DNA of 49,493 nt, from contig NZ_LQPH01000101.1 of the NCBI RefSeq assembly GCF_002102255.1, forward strand, positions 1 to 49,493, read 5' to 3'. Under the pieces are notes generated by a model. It did no database searches and had not been told where the DNA came from. It saw nothing but the letters and a program-made list of their open reading frames with translations. Of the stretch, positions 1-9,445 are shown one piece after another (position 1 is the first letter of the stretch; the number at the start of each line of letters is the position of its first letter). A program made the translations under genes and the position numbers. This DNA comes from Mycobacterium nebraskense. GTDB taxonomy: Bacteria > Actinomycetota > Actinomycetes > Mycobacteriales > Mycobacteriaceae.

Positions 1-80
1 ATCCATCCCGCCAACCGGACTCACACCAGCAAAATCCACACCGACCAGCGTAAGTCCACTTAAGCAGATAAGCAGTAAGT

Positions 81-1616
81 ATGTTCGATATTGCGTTGCC
101 GACCGTCGAGGAGCTGGCGCGCGCCGGCGACGCGGAAGTCGCGGCCGCGATCGCCGACTGCGCACGGGTGGAGGCGGCGGCCGCGGCGCGCCGGCTGGCG
201 GCCATCGCGGAGCTGGTGCACCGCCGCGCCGACGGACCCACGAGCTCCGCCTATTGGTCGTGCGACAACTGGGATGCCATGGCTGCGGAAGTCGCTGCCG
301 CGCAAAACATCAGCCACTCCATGGCCTCGGGGCAGATGTACTTCGCTGCGGCACTGCGCAACCGGCTCCCGCAGGTGGCGGCGCTGTTCGCCGAGGGCAC
401 GATCAGCGCCCGGCTGGCGGCGGCCATCGTCTGGCACACCGACCTCATTAACGACCCTGACACGCTGCGGTTGGTCGACACCGCCTTGGCCGAAGAGGCG
501 ATGCGGTTCGGGCCGATGTCGGCGAACAAGACCGCGCAGGCGATCGATGCGGTGGTGGACCAACACGATCCGGGGGCGTTGCGGAGGACCCGCGCCAGTG
601 CGCGCAGCCGTGACGTCGTCGTCGATCAGACCGATGGCGAGTCGGGCACCGCCGCCCTGTGGGGCCGGCTCTACGCGCACGATGCGGCCGCGCTGGACCG
701 GCGCCTGCTGCAAATGGCTCACGATGTGTGTGAAGACGATCCGCGCACCGTCGCCCAACGCCGCGCCGACGCGTTGGGAGCCCTGGCCGCCGGCGCGAAC
801 CGGCTCGCGTGCGGCTGCGGCAATGCGTACTGCCTGGCCGGCACCGACAAGGACGAGCGGGCCGCCGGCGTGGTCATCCACGTCGTTGCGGACGCGTCGA
901 CACTGGACGCCAACCCGGACCCGCACATGGCGGGCCAACCGGCGCGAAGGCCCATCACAGACCAGACGACCCTCGCGGAGGCGCTGACGCCCGATCCCGA
1001 GCCCGATGTCCCGGACCCCCGGCCGCCGGCGCTGATCGCCGGCGGCGGCGTGATAATGCTGGCTCAGGTCGCCGAGCTGGTCCGTGGCGGCGCGAAAGTG
1101 CGGCCGGTGTGCCATCCCGTCAACGCAAAGCCGGAGCCTGGTTATCGCTCATCGGCCGAGCTGGAGCGGTTCATCCGATGCCGGGACATGACGTGCCGGT
1201 TCCCCGGTTGCGATCGACCCGCCGAGTTCGCCGACATCGACCACACGGTGCCGTACCCGCTGGGGCCCACCCACGCGTCCAACCTCAAGTGCCTGTGCCG
1301 GAAACATCACCTTCTGAAGACCTTCTGGACGGGTTGGCGTGACGAGCAACGGCCGGACGGCACCGTGGTTTGGACATCGCCGACCGGGCAGATCTACACC
1401 ACCCGTCCGGGCAGCCGCCTGTTGTTTCCCGCGCTATGCGTGCCGACGGGTGAATTACTAACTGCCTCAATGACATATCGGTCTTCTGGCGATCGCGGCG
1501 TCATGATGCCCAAACGCCGCCGGACCCGGCGACAAGACCGAGCCCGCCGCATCGATGCCGAACGCGCGCTCAACGCCGCCCACATCGCCGAACGCAACGA
1601 GCCGCCACCCTTCTAA
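81..1616 (+). CDS. 13E12-repeat family protein: DUF222 domain plus HNH nuclease domain
   Basis: A 511-residue protein with an alanine- and arginine-rich helical N-terminal half, typical of DUF222. Near residues 370-413 is an HNH-type zinc/nuclease module with motifs [24 protein letters not shown]. This is the mycobacterial REP13E12 architecture. Those repeats are numerous, recombine with each other and are known prophage insertion targets in M. tuberculosis. The exact role is unknown; a DNA endonuclease linked to mobile DNA is the usual inference. The C-terminus is basic and arginine-rich (about residues 470-500), compatible with DNA binding. The gene converges with ligC, and the two stop codons overlap by 4 nt. 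No terminal repeats or partner recombinase are visible in the window. The family call is firm; the biochemical function is inferred. Confidence 0.9.
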   Translation: MFDIALPTVEELARAGDAEVAAAIADCARVEAAAAARRLAAIAELVHRRADGPTSSAYWSCDNWDAMAAEVAAAQNISHSMASGQMYFAAALRNRLPQVAALFAEGTISARLAAAIVWHTDLINDPDTLRLVDTALAEEAMRFGPMSANKTAQAIDAVVDQHDPGALRRTRASARSRDVVVDQTDGESGTAALWGRLYAHDAAALDRRLLQMAHDVCEDDPRTVAQRRADALGALAAGANRLACGCGNAYCLAGTDKDERAAGVVIHVVADASTLDANPDPHMAGQPARRPITDQTTLAEALTPDPEPDVPDPRPPALIAGGGVIMLAQVAELVRGGAKVRPVCHPVNAKPEPGYRSSAELERFIRCRDMTCRFPGCDRPAEFADIDHTVPYPLGPTHASNLKCLCRKHHLLKTFWTGWRDEQRPDGTVVWTSPTGQIYTTRPGSRLLFPALCVPTGELLTASMTYRSSGDRGVMMPKRRRTRRQDRARRIDAERALNAAHIAERNEPPPF

Positions 1617-2683
1617 TCCGATCCCAGGCCGGGCACGATGTCACCGAGGCTGAACGTGACCGGCTGTTCGAGTTGTTCGTATGTGCACGAGCGGGGGTCG
1701 CGGTCCGGTCGCCACCGGTTGAACTGCGCGGTGTGCCGAAAACGTCGGCCTTCCATGTGGTCGTAGCGGACCTCGACGACGCGCTCCGGTCGCAGCGGCA
1801 CGAACGAAAGATCCTTTCCGGCATTCCAGCGCGAGAACTCGTTCTTGCGCGGCGTTCGTTCGCCGGCCTCGTGGGCGGCCCAATTCCACGGGTGGTCTTC
1901 GAAATCGGTGACGAGCGGCTGGAACTCGGCCAACAGGCGCCGGCGTTCGGCCATCGGAAAGGCACCGATCACACCGACGGACGCGAGCTGGCCATCGTCC
2001 TGGTAGAGCCCGAGCAGCAGCGAGCCGATCGAGTCGCCGCCGGACTTGTGTACGCGATAGCCGGCGACCACGCAGTCGGCGGTCCGCTCGTGCTTGATCT
2101 TGAACATGACGCGCTTGTCGGGCTGATAGGTAACGGTCAGCGGCTTGGCGATGACTCCGTCGAGGCCCGCCCCCTCGAATTCGTCGAACCAGCGCTGCGC
2201 GATATCGAGATCGGTGGTGGCCGGCGTGACATGGATCGACCGGCCGGAGCCCGCCAACGCGTCGACGAGGGCCGCGCGCCGATCGCTGAACGGTCGCCGC
2301 GTGTAGTCGTCGTCGCCGAGGGCGAGCAAGTCGAACGCGACGAAGGACGCCGGCGTCGTCTCCGCGAGCATCCGCACCCGCGTATCCGCCGGGTGGATGC
2401 GTTGTTGCAGTGCCTCGAAATCCAGGCCGTGGTCGGTGGCGATGACGATCTCCCCGTCGATCACACAGCGCTCGGGGAGTTCCGCCCGGACCGCGGCCAC
2501 CAACTCGGGGAAGTAGCGCGTCATGGGCCGCTCGTTGCGACTGCCCAGCTCCACTTCATCGCGGTCACGGAAACAGATGGACCTGAAACCGTCCCATTTG
2601 GGTTCGTATGACGCATCGGGCGGAATTGACCGCACCGATTTGGCCAGCATCGGCGACACCGGGGGCATGACGGGTAGGTCCAT
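1613..2683 (-). CDS. ligC: ATP-dependent DNA ligase LigC
   Basis: A 356-residue ATP-dependent DNA ligase. The nucleotidyl-acceptor motif KWDG places the catalytic lysine at residue 29. Further ligase motifs follow ([50 protein letters not shown]), and then an OB-fold C-terminal domain. Length fits M. tuberculosis LigC (about 358 aa) and there are no extra polymerase or nuclease domains, which separates it from LigD. The start at MDLPVMPP is chosen because the ligase domain begins immediately after it; the open frame upstream runs antisense into Prim-PolC. LigC seals nicks and has been linked together with Prim-PolC to base excision repair in mycobacteria. It is divergent from Prim-PolC with 26 nt between the start codons. 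Confidence 0.93.
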   Translation of the reverse strand: MDLPVMPPVSPMLAKSVRSIPPDASYEPKWDGFRSICFRDRDEVELGSRNERPMTRYFPELVAAVRAELPERCVIDGEIVIATDHGLDFEALQQRIHPADTRVRMLAETTPASFVAFDLLALGDDDYTRRPFSDRRAALVDALAGSGRSIHVTPATTDLDIAQRWFDEFEGAGLDGVIAKPLTVTYQPDKRVMFKIKHERTADCVVAGYRVHKSGGDSIGSLLLGLYQDDGQLASVGVIGAFPMAERRRLLAEFQPLVTDFEDHPWNWAAHEAGERTPRKNEFSRWNAGKDLSFVPLRPERVVEVRYDHMEGRRFRHTAQFNRWRPDRDPRSCTYEQLEQPVTFSLGDIVPGLGSD

Positions 2684-2709
2684 AAGCCGATTGTGCTGGA
2701 ATCGATGGT
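2684..2709. promoter_or_regulatory. 26-nt divergent intergenic region between ligC and Prim-PolC
   Basis: Only 26 nt separate the two start codons, so the promoters must overlap each other or the opposite coding sequence. No Shine-Dalgarno sequence is obvious on the Prim-PolC side. Leaderless transcription, which is common in mycobacteria, would fit. I do not see a convincing -10 or -35 pair inside the gap. Confidence 0.4.
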
Positions 2710-3747
2710 ATGGCTGCTGCAGAAGAGCTCGACGTCGACGGTATTGCGGTGCGCCTGACCAGTCCGGACAAGGTCTATTTCCCCAAGTTGGGCTCGAAAG
2801 GCACCAAGCGGCGGCTCGTCGAGTACTACCTCGCCGTGGCGGGCGGCCCGATGCTCGACTCGCTCCGCGACCGGCCCACCCATCTGCAGCGCTTCCCGGA
2901 CGGCATCGACGGCGAGGAGATCTACCAGAAGCGGATTCCGCGGCACCATCCCGACTACCTGCAGACCTGCCGGGTGACGTTTCCCTCGGGACGCACCGCC
3001 GACGCGCTGAAGGTGACGCACCCCTCCGCGATCGTCTGGGCGGCACAGATGGGCACCATCACGTTGCACCCGTGGCAGGTGCGCTGCCCGGACACCGACC
3101 ATCCCGACGAGTTGCGCATCGACGTTGATCCGCAGCCCGGGGTCGAATTCGAGCAGGCGCGCACGGTCGCGGTCGACGTGTTGCGGCCGTTGCTCGACGA
3201 GCTCGGTCTGGTGGGGTACCCCAAGACCTCCGGCGGTCGCGGGATCCATGTCTTCCTGCGGATCGCCACGGACTGGGATTTCATCGAAGTGCGCCGCGCC
3301 GGCATCGCGCTGGCCCGTGAAGTAGAGCGGCGCGCGCCCGATTCGGTCACCACGTCGTGGTGGAAAGAGCAGCGTGGCGAGCGCATCTTCATCGATTTCA
3401 ACCAGAACGCCCGGGACCGCACCATGGCGTCGGCTTACTCGGTGCGGCGCACCCCGCTCGCGACGGTGTCGACGCCGCTGACATGGGACGAGCTGGCCGA
3501 CGCGGAACCGGATGACTACACCATGGCGACCGTCCCCGACCTGGTGAAGGGCCGCGAGGATCCCTGGGCCGCAATGGATGACGTGGCGCAATCGATCGCT
3601 CCTTTGCTGGAGATGGCCGAGGCGGACGAAGAGCGCGGGCTCGGCGACATGCCGTACCCGCCGAACTACCCGAAGATGCCCGGTGAGCCGAAACGTGTAC
3701 AGCCGAGCCGGGATACGGATCTGAAGAGGGAAAATATTCGCGAGTAA
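2710..3747 (+). CDS. Prim-PolC, archaeo-eukaryotic primase-type polymerase (LigD polymerase-like)
   Basis: A 345-residue protein of the LigD-type polymerase (PolDom) family within the AEP superfamily. The catalytic carboxylates are visible: a D-V-D motif at residues 138-140 (RIDVDPQPG), the nucleotide-binding SGGRGIHVF motif at 174-182, and a third aspartate in FIDFNQN near 229. Length and stand-alone form match M. tuberculosis Rv3730c, Prim-PolC, which can fill short gaps and incorporate ribonucleotides and which works with LigC. The divergent arrangement with ligC is the conserved one. The last 26 codons, including the basic tail after KMPGEPKRVQPSRDTDLK, recur as an isolated fragment at 9368-9445 (see repeat). 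The 262 nt after the stop codon hold no gene I can support. Confidence 0.92.
   Translation: MAAAEELDVDGIAVRLTSPDKVYFPKLGSKGTKRRLVEYYLAVAGGPMLDSLRDRPTHLQRFPDGIDGEEIYQKRIPRHHPDYLQTCRVTFPSGRTADALKVTHPSAIVWAAQMGTITLHPWQVRCPDTDHPDELRIDVDPQPGVEFEQARTVAVDVLRPLLDELGLVGYPKTSGGRGIHVFLRIATDWDFIEVRRAGIALAREVERRAPDSVTTSWWKEQRGERIFIDFNQNARDRTMASAYSVRRTPLATVSTPLTWDELADAEPDDYTMATVPDLVKGREDPWAAMDDVAQSIAPLLEMAEADEERGLGDMPYPPNYPKMPGEPKRVQPSRDTDLKRENIRE
3670..3747 (+). repeat. Direct repeat, copy 1: 3' end of Prim-PolC
   Basis: The last 78 nt of the Prim-PolC gene, stop codon included. The same 78 nt recur in the same orientation at 9368-9445 with about 60 of 78 bases identical by eye. Similarity begins sharply at CCGAAGATGCCCGG and ends at the stop codon. 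Confidence 0.85.
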
Positions 3748-4009
3748 GGCCGAAGTCCGCTTAGCATGAGTGGCCCCGGTCGCCATCAGCTGAGTCAGTT
3801 GGTCGCGGCCCAGTTTCTGAAGGCATGCGGCCACGATCCTGGTGCCGAGGATGACGGCACTAATTCTCCCTCGTCACCTGTGGAGAAACGTCGGTGACAT
3901 TGCGCAGCTATCAATTTCCTACAGAAATAAGCGTCTGGGTCGAACCTCGTCGCCCCTGCGTCCAGGGAAACCTCGAGTCTTGTTTAAAGACAAGCAACCT
4001 AGCCGCGTG

Positions 4010-5647
4010 CTAACCCCCCTTGCCCGTCACGGCGGCGACGCGTGCCCGCAGGTCGAAACGGATAATCTTACCGGTGCTGCTACGGGGCAACTCGTCGAGA
4101 ATCACGATGTCGCGCGGCACCTTATAGTTGGCCAAGTTCTCCCGCACATGCTGCTTCAGCGTGTCCAGCGTCGCCGATGCGCCCGGCTCGAGCACCACGA
4201 ACGCGACCAGCCGCTGGCCGTACTGCTCGTCATCCACGCCGAGTACCGCCGCCTCGGCCACCTCGGGATGTGCCGCCAGCGTCGTCTCCACCTCGATCGG
4301 ATACACGTTCTCGCCACCGGAGACGATCATCTCGTCATCGCGACCGACCACGAACAGCCGGCCGGCCTTATCGAGGTAGCCGACGTCGCCGGAGGACATG
4401 AACCCCGCGTGGAACTTCGAGCTCTGGCCCGACGTGTAGCCGTCGAACTGTGTGGAGCTGCGCACATAGATGCTGCCGATCTCACCAGCGGGCAACTCCT
4501 GGAATTTGCCGTCGAGGATCCGGATCTCGGTGTTCTCGGCGGGCGTGCCGGCGGTGTCCGGCGCGGCACGCAGGTCTGCCGGTGTGGCGGTCGCGATCAT
4601 GCCCGCCTCGGTCGCGTTGTAGTTGTTGTAGATCACGGGACCGAACTCATCCATGAACCTGGTGACCACGTCGGGACGCATCCGTGAGCCCGACGCGGCA
4701 GCGAACCGCAGCGAGCGACAGCTGTATTTCTTCCGCACGTCGTCGGGCAGGTCCATGATCCGGTCGAACATCACTGGCACCACGGAAAGTCCAGTGGCGT
4801 GGTAGCGGTCGATGAGCTGCAGCGTCGCTTCTGGATCGAACTTGCGGCGGGTTATGACCGTGCATGCCAGCATCGCCGACAGAATCAGTTGGGAAAAGCC
4901 CCACGCGTGGAACATCGGTGCCACCACCACCGTGGTCTCCTCGGCGCGCCACGGGGTCCGGTCGAGCACCGCCTTCAGCTCCTTGGGGCCACCGCCGGAG
5001 CGCTTGGCGCCCTTGGGCGTACCCGTGGTGCCTGCGGTCAGCAGGATCAGCCTGCCCCTGCGGCGGGCGCGTTTTGGCCGCCGACCGGTGTGTGCGGTGA
5101 TCAGCTTCTCTACGGTCACCTCATGGTTAGCCGGGTCATCCGTCCACGCGAGGACCCTTCTGACGCCGGGATTGTCGGCGAGGACGCGGTCGAGCGCGGG
5201 GCCGAACTCCTCGTCATAGATGACGACATCGATACCTTCACGTTCCACCACTTCGGCGAGCGCCGGTCCCGCGAAGGAGGTGTTCAACAGCACGACATCA
5301 GCGCCGATGCGGTGGACCGCAACCAGTGCCTCGACGAAACCGCGGTGGTTGCGGCACATGATGCCGATCTTTTCCGGGGTTCCCCCGGGCAGCGTCTGCA
5401 ATGCGGCCGCCAGGGCATCGGATCGCTCGTCCAGCTGGCGCCAGGTAAGCGCGCCAAGCTCGTCGATCAAGCCTGGCCGCTGCGGGCAGCGCCGTGCCGC
5501 GATCGCGAAACCCAAGGTTTCCGTCGGGCCCTCGCGCCGCGCCGCCGCGGCGATACGCACGTACTTGTCCGGCCGCAGCGCGGCGATGAACCTCGCGCGG
5601 CGGAACGTGGCGACCAGCTCGCGGGTCTCGCGTACGGGGTCCAGCAT
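4010..5647 (-). CDS. Fatty-acyl-CoA (or -AMP) ligase, FadD family
   Basis: A 545-residue ANL-superfamily adenylate-forming enzyme. The P-loop-like A3 motif TAGTTGTPKG lies at residues 204-213. Later motifs are present: NNYNATEAG, the hinge SGGENVYPIEVE, and the C-terminal lysine motif LPRSSTGKIIRFDL. The expected activity is activation of a fatty acid to acyl-CoA. It is the last gene of a minus-strand block, with its start 9 nt after the stop of the WS/DGAT gene, so the two are probably co-transcribed. Order and content of the block (acyltransferase, hydrolase, WS/DGAT, FadD) recall the M. tuberculosis Rv1425-Rv1428c locus that includes fadD12. I do not assign the fadD number. Confidence 0.9.
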   Translation of the reverse strand: MLDPVRETRELVATFRRARFIAALRPDKYVRIAAAARREGPTETLGFAIAARRCPQRPGLIDELGALTWRQLDERSDALAAALQTLPGGTPEKIGIMCRNHRGFVEALVAVHRIGADVVLLNTSFAGPALAEVVEREGIDVVIYDEEFGPALDRVLADNPGVRRVLAWTDDPANHEVTVEKLITAHTGRRPKRARRRGRLILLTAGTTGTPKGAKRSGGGPKELKAVLDRTPWRAEETTVVVAPMFHAWGFSQLILSAMLACTVITRRKFDPEATLQLIDRYHATGLSVVPVMFDRIMDLPDDVRKKYSCRSLRFAAASGSRMRPDVVTRFMDEFGPVIYNNYNATEAGMIATATPADLRAAPDTAGTPAENTEIRILDGKFQELPAGEIGSIYVRSSTQFDGYTSGQSSKFHAGFMSSGDVGYLDKAGRLFVVGRDDEMIVSGGENVYPIEVETTLAAHPEVAEAAVLGVDDEQYGQRLVAFVVLEPGASATLDTLKQHVRENLANYKVPRDIVILDELPRSSTGKIIRFDLRARVAAVTGKGG

Positions 5648-5656
5648 CGAAAATTC

Positions 5657-7093
5657 CTAACCGAGAGCGGTGGCTTGTGGCATCGCCGTGGCGACTTCAG
5701 TCAGCGGCGGGGGAAAGCCCGCCGCCGAGCGGATGTCGGTGAACGCGTGGATCATCGCGTCGGTTGCCTCGTGGGTGTCTTTGAGTGTCTGGTCGTCGGA
5801 GAGTACCGAGATGTTGAGTTGGTCGGCGTAGCTCCACACCGTCATGTTCAGCCCGACACCGGCGGCCACCGGACCCACCGAGTAGATCTCGTCTACCACT
5901 GCACCGGCGATGCGGCCCCGATGCCGCGGGCCTGCCACGCTGGACACGATCACGTTGATCAGCTGATTGGGCGCCCGCCGCCTCGACAGCCACCGGAACG
6001 TGGCCTGCTCTGCGATCGGAGGCACGTAGTCCAGCCAGTGCGCTATCGTGTTCGGGCCCAACAGCTTCTGGTTTTCCTTGGCGATCCGGGTCGCCGCACC
6101 GGTCAGCCGCACGCGTTCCAACGGATCGCCAAAGTGCACGGGCAGCGACACCAGCATGGAGCTCAGCGCATTGCCGCTGATCCGATCCGGCGAGGTGTCG
6201 GTGGCGGCTGGCACCTCGGCGATGAGCGGTTGGTTCGCGCAGCCGTCGTAGCGCAGCAGCAGTTCGCGCACGCCGCACGCGGCCGTCGCCAACACCATGT
6301 CGTTGATGGTGACGTCGAGATGCTTGCTGGTCTCCTTGACCTCGGCCAGCGACAGTGTCGCGCTGGCGAAGGTCCGCTGCGGCGACAGCCGGTGGTTGAT
6401 GAAGGTCGGGGGCGGGCCGGAATGGGGTGCGAACTTCGGGTCCCTAAGGCGCTCCCGCGTCCGCCGCTGGAGCCGGTACATGCCGGTTGCGCCGTCTCGA
6501 ACCACTCGCGGCAGGTTTGCGAGGTGGTTCAGATGGCTTCGCCCGGCCTCGCGGAGCAGCTCCGCCTTCGACGGCAGCGTATGAGCAGCGTTCAGCTCAC
6601 CCTCCTCCTGGATGGAGTCTGGCCACTCCATTCCACGCGCCATGAGGTTCGCCGATGCGACACCGTCAGCCAGCGCGTGGTGGATCTTGCCGATCACCGC
6701 GACCCGGTGGTTGGCCAGGCCTTCGGCGAAGTACATCTCCCACAGCGGACGGCGGCGGTCCAAGGGCGTGCTGGCGATCTCGCCGATTACCTGATCAAGT
6801 TCACGGCGACCGCCAGGGGCAGGCACCTCCACCCGGTGCACGTGATAGTCCAGGTCGATCTCCGCCTCTTCGAGCCACGTGGGTGGATGTAGGTGCAACG
6901 GGATGTCGACCAGTTGATAGCGGAGCGGTTCCAGGCCGCACAGGCGGCGGCGCAGTACTTGGCGGAACGTGTCGAAGCCGGGCTCTCCCTCGAAGTCTGA
7001 GGTGTCGACCACGGCCACCTTCAACGTGTGCTGGTGGACGTTGGGCGTTTCGCTGTACAACAACAACGCATCCCAGCCGCTGAGTCGCTTCAT
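5657..7093 (-). CDS. Wax ester synthase / acyl-CoA:diacylglycerol acyltransferase (WS/DGAT)
   Basis: A 478-residue WS/DGAT protein. The catalytic HHxxxDG motif appears as HHALADG at residues 138-144, preceded by the conserved PLDRRRPLWEM segment. Family members transfer acyl groups from acyl-CoA to diacylglycerol or long-chain alcohols, making storage triacylglycerol or wax ester. Start chosen at MKRLSGWDALLLYSE, where homologues begin, with GGGG about 7 nt upstream; an ATG four codons earlier (7105) has its AAGG directly abutting. It sits immediately upstream of the FadD gene, a natural supplier of acyl-CoA. Confidence 0.92.
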   Translation of the reverse strand: MKRLSGWDALLLYSETPNVHQHTLKVAVVDTSDFEGEPGFDTFRQVLRRRLCGLEPLRYQLVDIPLHLHPPTWLEEAEIDLDYHVHRVEVPAPGGRRELDQVIGEIASTPLDRRRPLWEMYFAEGLANHRVAVIGKIHHALADGVASANLMARGMEWPDSIQEEGELNAAHTLPSKAELLREAGRSHLNHLANLPRVVRDGATGMYRLQRRTRERLRDPKFAPHSGPPPTFINHRLSPQRTFASATLSLAEVKETSKHLDVTINDMVLATAACGVRELLLRYDGCANQPLIAEVPAATDTSPDRISGNALSSMLVSLPVHFGDPLERVRLTGAATRIAKENQKLLGPNTIAHWLDYVPPIAEQATFRWLSRRRAPNQLINVIVSSVAGPRHRGRIAGAVVDEIYSVGPVAAGVGLNMTVWSYADQLNISVLSDDQTLKDTHEATDAMIHAFTDIRSAAGFPPPLTEVATAMPQATALG

Positions 7094-7202
7094 TGCGCAC
7101 CCCATCCTTACCTGACCCGGACGACAGCGTCCGCGGGTAGTTAACCGCGGTTTGGCTGTTCAGCTCAGCGCTTCGACTCAATTCCGGTCGCGAGATGTCT
7201 GA

Positions 7203-8150
7203 TTACCCTGGGGCCGCGGTCGATGAGAACGCGCCGACCTGGACCCGGCGGTGCACCAAACTGATCGCCTCGCGGAGCCCCGGCACGAACTTGTCAGATT
7301 GCAGCGTGCAACCGGCGTGCCCGGCGTCGACCGTCACGGTGTGAGCTTCGGGTATCTGGCTGGCCAGCCAGCGCTGGCGTCGCGCTGAGAAGATGCGGTC
7401 GCGCAGCGTGATCAGTACCGACGTCGGCACGTCGATATCGCTGATCCAGTGGGTCGAGTTGAACCGGGTGATCTCGGCGGCGACCCTGGTTATCGCACCC
7501 GGGCTGGTGGTGCGGACCTGGTTGAACAACCATTGGGGAACGCCGAATACGGTGTCGGCTGCCGAAGGTGCCGGCGGAAGCGCGGCCCGCGTCGGTGGCG
7601 GAATGAACGCGTCGACAAGCGCCGCGAAGATGCCGGTGGCCAGCCGTTCGTGACTTGCGCGCGTGACCCCGGTCGTGGCTGCGCACAGCACCAGCCCGTC
7701 GACGAGCTCTCGGTGCCGCTTCCAAATCAACTGGGCGACCAGTGATCCCATCGAGTAGCCAACCGGCACGAAGGTTTCAATTCCCAGCGCGTCGGCCAAC
7801 GCGACAACGTCGTCGGCGCAGTCTTCGAGCAAGAATCTCGGCGAGGAGATGCCTTGGCCATGCCAGCGCTGGTCGAACACCACCACCCGACCGAAGCACC
7901 TTATGACGTCCAGCGCCGGATACCAGGTCATCAGCCCGGTGCAGGCCAGCGAGTGCAGCAGAACATACGTGGGCCCGTCCTGGGGCCCGGAGTCGATCAC
8001 ATACGTGCTGCCCCGCCCGGGCAGGTCGACGATCCGACCAGCTGACACATCCCCAACAGCAGCAAGCGACGGGACCCGGGGGAGCCTCGGTAGTGGCAAG
8101 CCGCGTAGGCGAGGACGGTCGTCGATGCCGCGATTACAGCACACCACCAT
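7203..8150 (-). CDS. Alpha/beta-hydrolase
   Basis: A 315-residue alpha/beta-hydrolase. The nucleophile elbow GYSMGS places the serine at residue 133. The oxyanion-side motif LLHSLACTG and the FDQRWHGQG loop precede it, a likely acid lies in LRDRIF, and the catalytic histidine is in DAGHAGC near the end. Substrate unknown; an ester or lipid is plausible given the acyltransferase neighbours. The frame is open to 8210, but I prefer the ATG at 8150 (MVVCCNRG) because family similarity begins shortly after it; the start remains uncertain. It lies 109 nt upstream of the WS/DGAT gene on the same strand. Confidence 0.85.
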   Translation of the reverse strand: MVVCCNRGIDDRPRLRGLPLPRLPRVPSLAAVGDVSAGRIVDLPGRGSTYVIDSGPQDGPTYVLLHSLACTGLMTWYPALDVIRCFGRVVVFDQRWHGQGISSPRFLLEDCADDVVALADALGIETFVPVGYSMGSLVAQLIWKRHRELVDGLVLCAATTGVTRASHERLATGIFAALVDAFIPPPTRAALPPAPSAADTVFGVPQWLFNQVRTTSPGAITRVAAEITRFNSTHWISDIDVPTSVLITLRDRIFSARRQRWLASQIPEAHTVTVDAGHAGCTLQSDKFVPGLREAISLVHRRVQVGAFSSTAAPG

Positions 8151-8306
8151 CGCGACGCATGCAGATATCGCGGAATGACCAGCGCTACCACCGCACCGGC
8201 GTCGCCACATCGGCCGGCCAAGCCCGCGTTCTGCGGGCTGCGGAGATCAGTGCCAGCGGTGCGCAACTTTGGGACCGCGATCTCCTTCTTGTGACCGCGT
8301 TGGTTC

Positions 8307-9134
8307 TCACCCGATGACGGGGAACCGCCGCTCCCGAGCCAGTTCGTCTAGGGCGGCCTGCATCCGCGTGCGTATGGCGCGGTCCACCTCATCAATATCA
8401 ATGTCGGGATTCGGCCCGAACTCTTCTTCGACACAGATCGGCTCGAGCACCCGGGTGACGATCTTGGCCGGCAGCGGCAAGTTGGGTACATAGCCGGAGG
8501 TGAGCCCGAACGGAATGCCGACGATGATCGGGGCGATCTTCAGCCGCAGCAACTTGTCGAGACGAAGCAGCCGGGCCAGCCATTCGCCGCGGCTGAGGAA
8601 CAGATACTGCTCCTGACCACCGATGCTGACAACAGGGACGATCGGCACGCCGGCGTCCAGCGCGGTGCGGACGTACCCCTTGCGGCCACCGAAGTCGACC
8701 CTGTTGGCGTCCTTGGTCGGCCGGAACACGTCGTAGTCCCCGCCGGGGAACACGATCGTCGTCGCGCCCGCCCGCAGGGCGGCAATGGCGCTCTCCCGGC
8801 TGGCCGGGAGAAAACCAGCTCGGCCGAGGACATACTTTCCACCCGCCATCAGCAGCCCGTCATGGGCGAGAACATAGAAGGGGCGCTCGGCGCTGAAGTG
8901 GTCGTAGACGGCGACAGCAACCACCGGGACGTCCATTGGGACAAGGCCGCCGGAGTGGTTGGATACCAAAAGCGCACCGCCTTCGGGGATCCTCTCCAGC
9001 CCCTGGACGTCGGAGCGGAAGTAGAGCTTCACCGCCAGCCGCAGCAGCGGCATCAGCCTCCCGACGTAGGCGGCATCCCGGAGCGCCAGCCAGTCAGCGC
9101 TCTCCGACCCGTTGATTGTTTGTTCGTCGGCCAT
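8307..9134 (-). CDS. Phospholipid/glycerol acyltransferase family protein (PlsC/DGAT2-like)
   Basis: A 275-residue membrane-associated acyltransferase. The active-site block is NHSGG (residues 59-63), a variant of the usual NHx4D motif, followed by the substrate-binding FPGGDYDVFRP motif and a PIVPVVSIGG segment. The role is probably acylation of a lysophospholipid or glyceride, which would link it to the WS/DGAT and FadD downstream. The start at MADEQTING is supported by AGGG about 8 nt upstream; the frame is open to 9191. Length equals what I recall for M. tuberculosis Rv1428c. First gene of the minus-strand lipid block. Confidence 0.88.
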   Translation of the reverse strand: MADEQTINGSESADWLALRDAAYVGRLMPLLRLAVKLYFRSDVQGLERIPEGGALLVSNHSGGLVPMDVPVVAVAVYDHFSAERPFYVLAHDGLLMAGGKYVLGRAGFLPASRESAIAALRAGATTIVFPGGDYDVFRPTKDANRVDFGGRKGYVRTALDAGVPIVPVVSIGGQEQYLFLSRGEWLARLLRLDKLLRLKIAPIIVGIPFGLTSGYVPNLPLPAKIVTRVLEPICVEEEFGPNPDIDIDEVDRAIRTRMQAALDELARERRFPVIG

Positions 9135-9367
9135 CGCCATCACCCTAACTCCGTCGTCGGCTCGGTCGGCGCTCCAGTCGGGCCCATGCACAGAATCCGC
9201 TCAAGGTCGACTGTCGTATGAGCAGCATGGGCAGAGCCCGGGCTCGGGTCAGCCGGTCAGCCCACCCGGTCGGAAACGGGCGAGAACTCGCCCGACAACA
9301 TGCCGCATGGCTGATACTCGCATGCTGCGGCACTGCATCTGAGCATGATCACCGACGCGGTGGCACC

Positions 9368-9445
9368 CCGAAGATGCCCGGCGAACCGAAACGAGTTCAG
9401 CCCAGCCGGGATACGGACTTGAAGAAGGATAACGAGACGAAGTGA
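9368..9445 (+). pseudogene. Isolated 3' fragment of Prim-PolC (direct repeat, copy 2)
   Basis: This 78-nt segment encodes PKMPGEPKRVQPSRDTDLKK followed by DNETK and a stop. It matches the last 26 codons of Prim-PolC at 3670-3747, in the same orientation and with the same stop position. Nothing upstream resembles the rest of the gene. About 60 of 78 bases agree, with most differences in the last 25 nt, so the duplication is old. It could be the displaced 3' end of the gene after an ancient island insertion, or the remnant of a second Prim-PolC gene. Confidence 0.8.

Noticed and set aside
3766..3897. 43-codon plus-strand frame after Prim-PolC
   Set aside because: No ribosome binding site, weak codon bias and no second copy to test it; not enough to call a gene.
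3979..3994. Short inverted repeat CTTGTTTAAAGACAAG downstream of the FadD gene
   Set aside because: A stem of about five pairs with an AT-rich loop is too weak to call a terminator.
4799..6892. 697-codon plus-strand open frame antisense to the FadD and WS/DGAT genes
   Set aside because: No family motif, no ribosome binding site; explained by third-position GC bias of the real minus-strand genes.
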